From Streptomyces sp. NBC_01498 (GTDB lineage: Bacteria > Actinomycetota > Actinomycetes > Streptomycetales > Streptomycetaceae), in assembly GCF_036327775.1 (NCBI RefSeq), contig NZ_CP109598.1, forward strand, positions 3,782,001-3,846,000: a DNA stretch of 64,000 bases, given 5' to 3'. Positions 18,082 through 29,047 of this stretch are shown piece by piece. Made by a program: the position numbers and the translations under genes. Numbering within the stretch: the stretch's first letter is position 1; each line of letters opens with the position of its first letter. The notes beneath the pieces are model-generated. The model saw only the letters and a list, made by a program, of their open reading frames with translations, searched no databases and was not told where the DNA came from.

Positions 18082-19218
18082 ATGAACACTGTGACGACCC
18101 TTGCCGAGACGCGTACTGAGCCGGGGAGCGAGCCTGGGAATGAGCCTGGGACCGAGTTGGGGAGTGGGCCCGGCGGCGGGCCGGAGCCTGGCGGCGTTCC
18201 CGGGCCCGGGCCCGAGCCCGAGCCGGACCCGGAGCTTCGGGCCGGGACGGGAACCGGCACCGGCACCGGACCGGTGGCCGAGACCGGGACCTTGGCGGTG
18301 CCCGGCGCGCTCCTGCACTACGAGGTACGCGGCAGCGGGCCGCTCCTGTTGCTCATCGGCGGCGGCAACTCCGACGCCGCCGTCTTCGGGAGCCTCGCCG
18401 CCCGACTCGCCGTCGACCACCGGGTGCTCACCTTCGACCCGCGCGGCAACTCCCGCAGCCCGCTCGTCGGCCCGCCGGTCGACCAGCGCGTCGAGGTCCA
18501 CGCGGACGACGCGGCACGGCTGCTGGCCCGGGTGGCCGCCCCCGACGAACCGGTGCGGATCTTCGGCAGCTGCTCGGGCGGCCTCATCGCGCTCCACCTC
18601 GCGACCCGCTCCCACTCCTGTTCCCACTCCTGTTCTTGTTCCGGTTCTTGTTCGTGTTCCGGTGCCCGCTCCTGTTCGTGTGCGGGCTCCCGCCTGCGAG
18701 AGCGGATCTCCGCGCTGGTCGTGCACGAACCGCCCGCCTTCGCGCTCCTGCCGGACGCGGCGGAGCGGCTGGCCTTCGTGGACGCCGTCCACGCCACGTA
18801 CCGCCGTGAGGGAATCCCCGCCGCGACGGAGCAGTTCAGCGCGGTCTTCGGCGGCCGTCCCGCACCGGTGCTGCCCGAGGCGAACGACAACACCGACTTC
18901 TTCCTCGCCCATGTGATGCGACCGTTCACCCGCCATGTCCCCGACCTCGCGGCGCTCGCCCCGCTGACCGGGCGGCTGACGGTGGCGGGCGGCCAGGACT
19001 CCCGTACCCACGACGTCCACCGCCCGGCCGTCGCCCTGGCCGAGCGCCTCGGGAAGGAGCTGGTCCTGTTCCCCGGCGGCCACGTCGGCTACGCGAAACA
19101 ACCGGCCGCCTTCGCCCGCCTCCTGCGCGAGACGCTGGCCGGCGAGCGCCGGGCGGGCGGTGCGCGGCGGGACGTCCACGACGCGTCGGTGGGAGGCGCG
19201 CCCGTGGGGAGCGGGTGA
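18082..19218 (+). CDS. Alpha/beta hydrolase with Cys at the nucleophile position and internal repeats
   Basis: A 378-aa hydrolase. Fold landmarks are LLLIGGGNSDAAVFG, FDPRGNSRSP, the nucleophile elbow FGSCSGG (Cys164 where Ser is usual) and the catalytic His in GGHVGYA (His334). A Cys nucleophile is known in dienelactone hydrolases. Residues about 12-65 are Glu-Pro-Gly repeats. Residues about 176-204, just after the nucleophile helix, are an almost pure Ser/Cys stretch from a local DNA repeat. Both look like recent expansions. ATG 18082 has TGGAG just upstream. The substrate is unknown. Confidence 0.75.
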   Translation: MNTVTTLAETRTEPGSEPGNEPGTELGSGPGGGPEPGGVPGPGPEPEPDPELRAGTGTGTGTGPVAETGTLAVPGALLHYEVRGSGPLLLLIGGGNSDAAVFGSLAARLAVDHRVLTFDPRGNSRSPLVGPPVDQRVEVHADDAARLLARVAAPDEPVRIFGSCSGGLIALHLATRSHSCSHSCSCSGSCSCSGARSCSCAGSRLRERISALVVHEPPAFALLPDAAERLAFVDAVHATYRREGIPAATEQFSAVFGGRPAPVLPEANDNTDFFLAHVMRPFTRHVPDLAALAPLTGRLTVAGGQDSRTHDVHRPAVALAERLGKELVLFPGGHVGYAKQPAAFARLLRETLAGERRAGGARRDVHDASVGGAPVGSG

Positions 19219-19338
19219 GCGAGCTCGCCGGTTGACCGAGAGGGGCCCCTTTCGCCGTGTCCTGCCCCCGGTCAGACTGCCTCGGGCCGGAAACCCGAAG
19301 GGGCCCGCCGGACAAGGGCGTTGGGGGAGCGAGAGCGT

Positions 19339-20112
19339 ATGGCGAAGGGACGGGGGCGGGCGCCGGGGCGCGGGCGCGGGCCGGGACGGGGGCCGGGGCG
19401 GGGGCGCCGGTCGGGACGTGGACGCGGGTCGGCCGCGCGGAGGCGGTACGAGGCGCGGCGCGACGGGCTGTTGGGCGGCGGGGTCGTCGCGCTGCTCGTA
19501 CTGACGACGTTCTGGTCGGAACTGTGGCCGTATCTCCTCGGTCTCGCCGTGGCCGGCGGTGCCGGCGCCCTGGGGTGGTGGCTGTGGCGGACCGACCGGC
19601 TGGTGCGTCACCGGGACAGGAACTGGCGGGAACAGGACACGATCCGGGCCGGCCACCGGTCACTGGCCGAGGTGGACGCGATGAGCTGGCAGGAGTTCGA
19701 GCGGTACGTGGCGGACCTCTGCCGCCGCGACGGCTGCACGGACGTCGAGGTCAGCGGCCGGTCCGGCGACCTCGGCGCGGACGTGACCGGCTTCCTGCCC
19801 GACGGCCGGCGGCTGGTCGTGCAGTGCAAGCACTACGCCCCGCACCGGTATGTGCCCAGCGGCGACATGCAGAAGTTCGTCGGCACGGCCTGGCTCCACC
19901 ACGAGGCGGACGTGGCGGTGTTCGCGGCGACCTGCCCGTTCAGCAAGGCCGCCCTGGACCTCGCCGTCCGGCACGGCATCCTCGCCGTCCACCGCGACCT
20001 GCTGGGCCAGTGGAACACCGGCACCCGGCTCCAGGCACTGCTCCCGCTGAACGGCACGGGCCAGGGCGACCGCGTCCACCGCAGACGCTGGAAGGACACG
20101 TACGGGAACTGA
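19339..20112 (+). CDS. Membrane-tethered Mrr-like restriction endonuclease domain protein
   Basis: A 257-aa protein. A basic Gly/Arg repeat tail opens it (residues 1-35), then two membrane helices (about 44-85), then an Mrr-like domain starting MSWQEFERYVADL, with GADV (Asp148) and Q162-C163-K164 in VVQCKHYA forming the D...QxK active site. Mrr proteins cut modified DNA; the membrane-anchored form is common in actinobacteria, but its target is not established. ATG 19339 gives the usual start; a TTG at 19321 is possible. It is convergent with katG. Confidence 0.82.
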   Translation: MAKGRGRAPGRGRGPGRGPGRGRRSGRGRGSAARRRYEARRDGLLGGGVVALLVLTTFWSELWPYLLGLAVAGGAGALGWWLWRTDRLVRHRDRNWREQDTIRAGHRSLAEVDAMSWQEFERYVADLCRRDGCTDVEVSGRSGDLGADVTGFLPDGRRLVVQCKHYAPHRYVPSGDMQKFVGTAWLHHEADVAVFAATCPFSKAALDLAVRHGILAVHRDLLGQWNTGTRLQALLPLNGTGQGDRVHRRRWKDTYGN

Positions 20113-20198
20113 CCACGTACCTCGCCGGGCGGCCCACGCACGACGACGGCCGGGCCCGCCCGCGTACACGGGGAACCCGGCCGTCGCCGTCGGACACC

Positions 20199-20340
20199 TT
20201 GACCGGACCAGCCGGACCAGCCGGACTGATCAGGCCGACCGGACCAGCCGGTCTGATCAGGCCGACCGGACCGATCAGACCGGCGGCCGGACCGATGAGA
20301 CCGGCCGGACCGATGAGACCGATCAGACCGACCTGACCAC
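20199..20340. repeat. Short 9/18/27-bp direct repeats between two convergent genes
   Basis: Repeating variants of CCGGACCAG and CCGATGAGA, including a 27-bp unit present twice (around 20212 and 20239), fill the gap between the Mrr-like gene and the katG stop at 20349. The inverted pairing potential is small; no clear terminator was identified. Confidence 0.85.
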
Positions 20341-20348
20341 CGAAACGG

Positions 20349-22607
<2,259 letters not shown>

Positions 22608-22711
22608 TCAGGGTCCTCGGTGCTGCGGGAACTGCGGTGCTGCGGAACCGGGGGCGGCCGGGAGCCGTCACGCGCCTGTTCCTTGGCATTGAGCCGGAAC
22701 CGATCCTACGA

Positions 22712-22724
22712 TGGACAGAGTCCA
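22712..22724. promoter_or_regulatory. Candidate operator, TGGAC-N3-GTCCA dyad
   Basis: A perfect 5-bp dyad (TGGAC AGA GTCCA) in the katG/Fur intergenic region, 129 nt from the katG start. It could be a binding site for the Fur-type repressor, but no consensus was available to compare. Confidence 0.4.
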
Positions 22725-22740
22725 AGTCAAGAAGCGAACT

Positions 22741-22752
22741 AAACGTACGTTT
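22741..22752. promoter_or_regulatory. Candidate operator, AAACGTACGTTT palindrome
   Basis: A perfect 12-bp palindrome in a locally AT-rich stretch between katG and the Fur-family gene, 74 nt before the Fur start. A further CATCCAG/CTGGATG inverted repeat follows at 22766-22796. These are good candidates for the Fur-family binding sites. Confidence 0.5.
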
Positions 22753-22826
22753 GGTAAAAACCGGCCATCCAGACATCTCCCGATGAATCCTGGATGTCCC
22801 GCCACCCCCGGAACTGGTGAACCGAC

Positions 22827-23249
22827 ATGAGCGACCTGCTGGAGCGACTGCGCGGCCGGGGCTGGCGGATGACGTCCCAGCGCCGGGTCGTGGCCCAGGT
22901 CCTCGACGGCGAACACGTCCACCTCACGGCCGACGAGGTCCACGCCCTCGCGGCGGACCGCCTGCCGGAGATCTCGCGGGCGACGGTCTACAACACCCTC
23001 GGCGAACTGGTCACCCTGGGCGAGGTCGTGGAGGTCTCCACGACGGGCCGCGCCAAACGCTACGACCCGAACGCCCACCGCCCCCACCACCACCTGATCT
23101 GCTCCACCTGCGCCACGATCCGCGACGTCCACCCGACGAGCGACCCCCTGTCCGCCCTCCCACCGGAGGAACGCTTCGGCTTCACGGTGACGGGGGCGGC
23201 CGTCACGTACCGGGGGGTGTGCCCGGGGTGCGCGGGCGGGGCGGCCTGA
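22827..23249 (+). CDS. Fur-family transcriptional repressor (FurA/CatR type)
   Basis: A 140-aa regulator with a winged helix at about residues 1-75 (TSQRRVVAQVL, ISRATVYNTLGEL), a metal site HRPHHHLICSTC (H87-H89 with C92-x2-C95) and a second C132-x2-C135. In Streptomyces, Fur paralogues paired with katG or catA sense peroxide and repress the catalase gene and themselves. The divergent katG strongly suggests this role. There is no strong ribosome site before ATG 22827. Confidence 0.9.
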   Translation: MSDLLERLRGRGWRMTSQRRVVAQVLDGEHVHLTADEVHALAADRLPEISRATVYNTLGELVTLGEVVEVSTTGRAKRYDPNAHRPHHHLICSTCATIRDVHPTSDPLSALPPEERFGFTVTGAAVTYRGVCPGCAGGAA

Positions 23250-23620
23250 CGTTGCGCAGGGGCGGGCGCGTACAGCTGTCCGGAACGAGGGGTGCGGAGG
23301 TGGCGTCGGATGGTGCGGGAAAAGCCGTGGGACTGCGCCGCCCCGCGGCCTGTTCCGACGGTTTCTCCATCTCAGAAATGGCTCAGTGGCGTGACGGCCA
23401 AGATGACGACCTTTTGATGGGTGCGTTGCTACGTGTGGCTGCCGCAGCCTGACGAATCTGCGGGACCTCGCTCACCAAATGGGAGTGCGGCCTGGTGGCT
23501 GGTGGATGCCCCTCGTGAACTACCAACTCCCCGCGACCTGACCGCCGGTGGCCGGAGTAGGCAGGTGGGTCGCCGCTCGCCGAGGACGACCCGCACCGAC
23601 CCGCACCGGACAGGATCCCC
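23250..23620. other. Gene-free stretch
   Basis: About 370 bp between the Fur-family stop and the stop of the convergent TPR gene. No open frame with a convincing start, no hairpin and no RNA signature was seen. It may be degraded coding sequence. Confidence 0.5.
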
Positions 23621-24481
23621 TCAGCCGGCGAGGGTCAACTTCTCCCAGGAGCGACCCGGGCCCGCCGACGCCCATGCGTTGAGCAGGGCGGGTATCTCCG
23701 GTCCTGGGGCTGCCAACGACACCTTCTGGGTGCCCGGGTGGACCGATCGGGTCTGGGGGTGGGTTCCTGTGCTGCAGCAGGAGCAGATGAGTTCGAAGCT
23801 GCTCGCGGGCTCCGCGCCGTACCCGCGCTCCGTGAAGTCCCTTTCCAGCGCGTCGATGTCGGAGGCCGCTGCCGCCGAGACCGTCACGGTGTGCGTGGAG
23901 AGGCCGGAGGGTTCGAAGAGCAGGAGTTCGTCGAAGACGCTGTGGGTCCGGCCGTCCGTGGTCCGCTCGCCCCGGGGCTCGCCGTCGTGCAGGACCACTT
24001 CCCCGAAGCGCCGGCCCGGGGACACCGGAACGCTGATGACCCGTGCCCGGGTGGGGCAGAGCCGTACGCCCCACACGACCTCGTGGCCGGTGTCGGTGCT
24101 CAGGCGTACGCAGCAGCGGCCGAACGAGCCGACGATCTCTCCCTCGCCCTCGGGGATGGTGATCCCGAAGCCCTCCCACGCGTCGCGGGCAACGGCCCAT
24201 TCCCGCTTCACCGTTGCCGCGATGCCGAGGTTCCAGAATGCCGGGTCCCCCTCGCCGCGCGGTGATCGTGCCGCCGCCTCGCGGCCGAGCGTGTACGCCT
24301 TGTCCCAGTTGCGCAGGAACTTGTGCGCCAGGGCCGCGTCGTACCACCACTCCGCGCTCCGGGGGTGGTCGGGAAGGCGGCCGAGCAACTCCTCGTACCG
24401 GTCGGCGGCGGTCTGCCACCGCTCCGCGTCCCACGCCGCTCGGGCCTGCTCGAAGAGCTCCCGGGGCTTCGCCGTGTCCAT
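23621..24481 (-). CDS. TPR-containing protein of unknown function
   Basis: A 286-aa protein. Two to three tetratricopeptide helices are visible (FEQARAAWDAERWQTAADRYEELL, SAEWWYDAALAHKFLRNWDKAY, WNLGIAATVKREWAVARDAW). A beta-rich domain follows (EVVWGVRLCPTRARVISVP, FGEVVLHDGEP, HTVTVSAAAASDIDALERD). Proteins of this shape are widespread in actinobacteria, sometimes called immunity-like, but no role is established. ATG 24481 follows GAGGGTGGGA. The gene lies just after the tRNA-Ser and its terminator. Confidence 0.75.
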   Translation of the reverse strand: MDTAKPRELFEQARAAWDAERWQTAADRYEELLGRLPDHPRSAEWWYDAALAHKFLRNWDKAYTLGREAAARSPRGEGDPAFWNLGIAATVKREWAVARDAWEGFGITIPEGEGEIVGSFGRCCVRLSTDTGHEVVWGVRLCPTRARVISVPVSPGRRFGEVVLHDGEPRGERTTDGRTHSVFDELLLFEPSGLSTHTVTVSAAAASDIDALERDFTERGYGAEPASSFELICSCCSTGTHPQTRSVHPGTQKVSLAAPGPEIPALLNAWASAGPGRSWEKLTLAG

Positions 24482-24530
24482 TCCCACCCTCGATCGAGAT
24501 CCGCCGGCCGCACCGTCAGGGACCGGACAC

Positions 24531-24570
24531 GTCGAAGGCCCGCCATCGCTAGCGACGGCGGGCCTTCGAC
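24531..24570 (-). terminator. Terminator of tRNA-Ser
   Basis: A perfect 14-bp stem (GTCGAAGGCCCGCC and its complement) with a 12-nt loop, 23 nt downstream of the tRNA-Ser on the minus strand. Confidence 0.85.
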
Positions 24571-24592
24571 TATTGCCCGGTGAGAGCAATGG

Positions 24593-24677
24593 CGGAGGAT
24601 ACGAGATTCGAACTCGTGAGGGGTTGCCCCCAACACGCTTTCCAAGCGTGCGCCCTAGGCCACTAGGCGAATCCTCC
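24593..24677 (-). tRNA. tRNA-Ser (anticodon GGA)
   Basis: An 85-nt type II tRNA with acceptor pairing GGAGGAT/ATCCTCC, a long variable arm, a GTTCGAATC T-loop, and anticodon loop CTTGGAAAG giving GGA. Confidence 0.95.
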
Positions 24678-24749
24678 GCGACGAACCATACAAGACGTTG
24701 AGCCGTGCTCGCGAACTCGTTCCCGGGGGTGGGCATCGGGTACTGTGGG

Positions 24750-24842
24750 CGCAGCCCCTCACGTGGCGCTATCTGACTGAACTCCCCCAGGGCCGGAAGG
24801 CAGCAAGGGTAGGTCGGCTCTGGCGGGTACGTGAGGGGCGTC
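24750..24842 (+). ncRNA. ffs: Signal recognition particle RNA (4.5S type)
   Basis: It contains the invariant domain IV sequence GGGCCGGAAGGCAGCAAGGG (24790-24809), which binds Ffh. The ends pair as GCCCCTCACGT (24754-24764) with ACGTGAGGGGC (24829-24839). The position just before dnaX is the usual one in Streptomyces. The outer ends are uncertain by a few bases. Confidence 0.93.
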
Positions 24843-24890
24843 CGCGTTGGCGGGAGTGGGATGTCGGACCGGGCCGATATCGTCGTAGGT

Positions 24891-27203
24891 GTGTCGTCCC
24901 TAGCGCTCTACCGCCGTTACCGCCCCGAGTCCTTCGCCGAGGTCATCGGGCAGGAGCATGTCACCGACCCGTTGCAGCAGGCCCTGCGGAACAACCGGGT
25001 CAATCACGCGTACCTGTTCAGCGGGCCGAGGGGCTGCGGGAAGACGACCAGCGCGCGCATCCTCGCGCGGTGTCTGAACTGCGAGCAGGGGCCGACCCCG
25101 ACCCCCTGCGGGGTCTGCCAGTCCTGTCAGGACCTGGCCAGGACCGGGCCCGGGTCGATCGATGTCATCGAGATCGACGCCGCCTCGCACGGTGGTGTGG
25201 ACGACGCGCGTGATCTGCGGGAGAAGGCATTCTTCGGGCCGGCGAGCAGTCGTTACAAGATCTACATCATCGACGAGGCCCACATGGTCACCCCGGCGGG
25301 CTTCAACGCCCTGCTGAAGGTCGTCGAGGAGCCGCCGGAGCATCTCAAGTTCATCTTCGCGACCACCGAGCCGGAGAAGGTCATCGGCACGATCCGGTCG
25401 CGTACGCACCACTATCCGTTCCGGCTGGTGCCGCCCGGCACGCTGCGTGAGTATCTCGGCGAGGTGTGTGGCAAGGAGCGGATCCCGGTCGCCGACGGGG
25501 TGCTGCCGCTGGTCGTCCGGGCCGGGGCCGGGTCCGTACGGGACTCGATGTCCGTGATGGACCAGCTCCTCGCGGGCGCCGCCGAGGACGGTGTGACGTA
25601 CGCGATGGCGACGTCGCTGCTCGGTTACACGGACAGTTCGCTCCTCGACTCGACCATCGACGCCTTCGCGGCCGGGGACGGCGCCGCGGCCTTCGAGGTC
25701 GTGGACCGCGTCATCGAGGGCGGCAACGACCCCCGGCGCTTCGTCGCCGACCTGCTGGAGCGGCTGCGGGACCTGGTCATCCTGGCCGCCGTTCCGGACG
25801 CCGGTACGAAGGGGCTCATCGACGCCCCCGACGACGTCATCCAGCGGATGCAGGACCAGGCGGCGGTCTTCGGGGCCGCCGAGCTGAGCCGGGCCGCCGA
25901 CCTCGTCAACACCGGGCTGACCGAGATGCGGGGCGCCACCTCGCCCCGGCTCCAGCTCGAACTGATCTGCGCGCGCGTGCTGCTGCCCGCCGCCTTCGAC
26001 GACGAACGGTCCGTCCAGACGCGGCTCGACCGGCTGGAGCGGGGGGTGGCCTCGGCGGCGTTCTCGACCGGGGGGGCCGGACCCGCCGTGGGGTACGTCC
26101 CCGGGCCCGAGGCCCACATGCCGCCGCCCGGCAGCGGTCACCCGGCGGCGCGCCCCGCGACGCCCGGCAACGGTCACGGCAACGCTCGCGGCGGGGGAGG
26201 GGAGGCGCGGACACCGGCACCTCCCGTACCCGCCGAGGCACCCTTCGTTCCCGAGGCGCCGCCCGTTCCCGAGACGCCCGCTCCGGCCGCCGGCGCCCGG
26301 CCCGGTGCCTGGCCGGGGGCCGCGGCGCCTCCGCCCCGGCCCCCGGCGCCCGGGACGGCCGCCCGCAAGCCCGGTGGCTGGCCCACGGCCTCCACACCCG
26401 GCAGGCCCGCCCCGGCCCCCGAAGCTGCCCCGGCCGCGCCCCCGGCGTACGAGTCCGGGGCCCCCTCCGCCCCGGCCGGCGGCGGTCCCGGCATGACCCA
26501 GGGCGCCGGACAGGTGCGGAACATGTGGCCCGAGATCCTGGAGGCGGTGAAGAACCGCCGGCGCTTCACCTGGATCCTGCTCAGCCAGAACGCGCAGGTC
26601 GCGGGCTTCGACGGGACGACCCTCCAACTCGGCTTCCTCAACGCGGGAGCCCGCGACAACTTCGCCACCAGCGGCAGCGAGGAAGTCCTCAAGCAGGCGC
26701 TCTCCGAGCACTTCCGCGTCCAGTGGAAGATCGAGGCGATCATCGACCCCTCGGGCGGCACCCAGCCGCCGCCCGCCCCCGGCGGGGGCAACGGCCCCTC
26801 AGGGGGCGGGAGTTACGGCGGCGGGGGCGGTGGCGGTGCGCCCGGCGGCTACGGCGGCGGAGGCGGCGCCCGGCCCCCGGCTCCCGCCCCCTCCCAGCGA
26901 CCCGCGCCGCCCGCCCAGCACCCCGCCGACTCCGGCCCCGGCGCGGGCTCCCCGGCGCCCGGCGGCCACGCCTCGGCCGCCACCGCCACCGCCACGGCCG
27001 CCCCCGGCCACGCGCCGCCCGAACAGCGCCGCCCGTCCGGCGGTCCCGTCGCGCCCCCTCCCCCCGTCGTCCCCCAGGTCGCCCCCGAGGACGACATCCC
27101 GGAGGACGACGACGCCGGCCTGGCCGACTCCGCGCTCTCCGGCCACGACCTGATCGTCCGCGAGCTGGGCGCCACGCTCGTCGACGAGTTCCCGAACGAG
27201 TAG
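24891..27203 (+). CDS. dnaX: DNA polymerase III subunits gamma and tau
   Basis: The clamp-loader ATPase of the replisome, 770 aa. The AAA+ domain has Walker A GPRGCGKT (45-52), the zinc module CLNCEQGPTPTPCGVCQSC, DEAH in IIDEAHM (about 125), and the ATTEPEKV sensor. From about 400 to 545 is a long Pro/Ala/Gly linker. A conserved C-terminal domain (MWPEILEAVKNRRRFTWILL) and a second Gly-rich linker follow, ending in an acidic tail. GTG 24891 gives the family's usual start (SSLALYRRYRPESF). An in-frame ATG at 24861 has a better ribosome site, so ten more residues are possible. Any gamma form made by frameshifting was not evident. Confidence 0.97.
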   Translation: MSSLALYRRYRPESFAEVIGQEHVTDPLQQALRNNRVNHAYLFSGPRGCGKTTSARILARCLNCEQGPTPTPCGVCQSCQDLARTGPGSIDVIEIDAASHGGVDDARDLREKAFFGPASSRYKIYIIDEAHMVTPAGFNALLKVVEEPPEHLKFIFATTEPEKVIGTIRSRTHHYPFRLVPPGTLREYLGEVCGKERIPVADGVLPLVVRAGAGSVRDSMSVMDQLLAGAAEDGVTYAMATSLLGYTDSSLLDSTIDAFAAGDGAAAFEVVDRVIEGGNDPRRFVADLLERLRDLVILAAVPDAGTKGLIDAPDDVIQRMQDQAAVFGAAELSRAADLVNTGLTEMRGATSPRLQLELICARVLLPAAFDDERSVQTRLDRLERGVASAAFSTGGAGPAVGYVPGPEAHMPPPGSGHPAARPATPGNGHGNARGGGGEARTPAPPVPAEAPFVPEAPPVPETPAPAAGARPGAWPGAAAPPPRPPAPGTAARKPGGWPTASTPGRPAPAPEAAPAAPPAYESGAPSAPAGGGPGMTQGAGQVRNMWPEILEAVKNRRRFTWILLSQNAQVAGFDGTTLQLGFLNAGARDNFATSGSEEVLKQALSEHFRVQWKIEAIIDPSGGTQPPPAPGGGNGPSGGGSYGGGGGGGAPGGYGGGGGARPPAPAPSQRPAPPAQHPADSGPGAGSPAPGGHASAATATATAAPGHAPPEQRRPSGGPVAPPPPVVPQVAPEDDIPEDDDAGLADSALSGHDLIVRELGATLVDEFPNE

Positions 27204-27436
27204 GCCGCGCTCCGGGGCTCGGGGGTTCGGCGGCTCCGGAACCCCAGAACGCCGTTGCCCCGTGCTCCCGGAACGCTGCGGTCCCGCACGACGCACCCGG
27301 CGCCCCGAGCCCGACCGCGCCCGGCACCACGTACACCCGCCGCCCCCCGGGACGGAGCCCGGCCCCGCCGTCCACCCACCGGAACGGGGCGGGCGCCCGG
27401 CCCGCCCCCGGACCCGACCCCGCTAGGCTGCGCCCC

Positions 27437-28693
27437 GTGAAGGTCCTTGTCATCGGCGGCGGCGCCCGCGAACACGCCCTGTGCCGCTCCCTGTCCCTCG
27501 ATCCCGACGTCACCGCGCTGCACTGCGCGCCCGGCAACGCGGGTATCGCCGAAGTCGCCGAGCTCCACCCGGTCGACGCCACGGACGGCACGGCCGTCGC
27601 CCGGCTCGCCGCCCGCCTGGAGGCCGGCCTCGTCGTCGTCGGCCCCGAGGCGCCCCTGGTCGCCGGGGTCGCCGACGCCGTACGGGACGCGGGCATCGCC
27701 TGCTTCGGCCCGTCCGCCGAGGCCGCGCGGCTGGAGGGCTCCAAGGCCTTCGCGAAGTCCGTGATGGCCGCCGCGAGCGTCCCCACCGGTCGCAGTTACG
27801 TGTGCACCACCCCCGAGGAGATCGACACCGCCCTCGACGCCTTCGGCGCCCCCTTCGTCGTCAAGGACGACGGACTCGCGGCCGGCAAGGGCGTCGTCGT
27901 CACCGACGACCTCGCGACCGCCCGCGAGCACGCGCTCGCCTGCGGCCGGGTCGTCATCGAGGAGTTCCTGGACGGCCCGGAGGTCTCCCTCTTCGCCGTC
28001 ACCGACGGCCGTACGGTGCTCCCGCTGCGCCCCGCCCAGGACTTCAAGCGCGCGCTCGACGGCGACGAGGGCCCCAACACCGGCGGCATGGGCGCGTACT
28101 CCCCGCTCCCGTGGGCCGACCCCAAACTGGTCGACGAGGTCCTGGAGACCGTGCTCCAGCCCACCGTGGACGAGATGCGCCGCCGGGGCACGCCGTTCTC
28201 CGGGCTGCTCTACGCGGGCCTGGCGATCACCGGCCGGGGTGTGCGGGTCATCGAGTTCAACGCCCGGTTCGGCGACCCCGAGACGCAGGTGGTCCTGGCA
28301 CGGCTGCGGACCCCGCTCGCCGGTGTCCTGCTGGCCGCCGCCGAAGGACGGCTCGCGGACCTGCCGGAGCTGGTGTGGCGCGACGACGCGGCGGTCACCG
28401 TGGTGGTGGCCTCGCACAACTACCCGGGCACCCCGCGTACCGGCGACCCCGTCGAGGGACTGGCCGACGTCGTCGCGCAGGATGCCCCCGACGCGTACGT
28501 CCTGCACGCCGGGACCCGGCTCGCGGACGACGGCCGCACGGTCCTCAGCGCCGGCGGACGCGTGCTGTCCGTCACGGCGACCGGCAAGGACCTCGCGCAG
28601 GCGCGGGAACGGGCGTACGCGGCCGTGGGCCGGATCCGGCTGGACGGGTCGCAGCACCGCACGGACATCGCCCGCGAGGCCGCCGACGCCTGA
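27437..28693 (+). CDS. purD: Phosphoribosylamine-glycine ligase (GAR synthetase)
   Basis: The second step of IMP synthesis: it joins 5-phosphoribosylamine and glycine with ATP to give GAR. 418 aa. The start MKVLVIGGGAREHAL is the family signature, with an ATP-grasp core (FVVKDDGLAAGKGVVV) and the PurD motif FNARFGDPETQVVL. GTG 27437 is fixed by the invariant N-terminus. The 230 bp after dnaX carry no gene. A hairpin follows the stop. Confidence 0.98.
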   Translation: MKVLVIGGGAREHALCRSLSLDPDVTALHCAPGNAGIAEVAELHPVDATDGTAVARLAARLEAGLVVVGPEAPLVAGVADAVRDAGIACFGPSAEAARLEGSKAFAKSVMAAASVPTGRSYVCTTPEEIDTALDAFGAPFVVKDDGLAAGKGVVVTDDLATAREHALACGRVVIEEFLDGPEVSLFAVTDGRTVLPLRPAQDFKRALDGDEGPNTGGMGAYSPLPWADPKLVDEVLETVLQPTVDEMRRRGTPFSGLLYAGLAITGRGVRVIEFNARFGDPETQVVLARLRTPLAGVLLAAAEGRLADLPELVWRDDAAVTVVVASHNYPGTPRTGDPVEGLADVVAQDAPDAYVLHAGTRLADDGRTVLSAGGRVLSVTATGKDLAQARERAYAAVGRIRLDGSQHRTDIAREAADA

Positions 28694-28757
28694 GCCCTGG
28701 GCCCAGCCCGGACCCGGTCCGCGCACGAACGACCCCGCTGTCCCGTCCGGCCCTGTT

Positions 28758-28788
28758 CGTCCCCGTCCGACCTGGTTGGACGGGGACG
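28758..28788 (+). terminator. Hairpin terminator of purD
   Basis: A perfect 11-bp stem CGTCCCCGTCC/GGACGGGGACG with a 9-nt loop, 65 nt after the purD stop, followed only by TT. Confidence 0.7.
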
Positions 28789-29047
28789 TTCGCGTACGGC
28801 CCCGGCGTCCCCGTCTCGCGCCCGGAAACGGCACCCCAAAACACCGGTGACGCCAGCACCTTTGACCTAAGCCATTCCATCGGGTGACGGTTGACCCATC
28901 CGAATGACCCCCGCCGGGGCCCCAACTATGGTGCGGCGCAAGCGTTCGGGCACTTGGCCCACCGACATTGCGATGTCAGTGGCGGGTGCCACAGTGGGGA
29001 AGTGAGCAAATCCGCCGCAGTGCTGGCAGAGGGGGTGAGATCCGGAC

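Noticed and set aside
24831-24890. Start of dnaX upstream at 24831 or 24861
   Set aside because: 24831 lies inside the SRP RNA. 24861 has a ribosome site but the family's N-terminus begins at 24891; kept as a note only.
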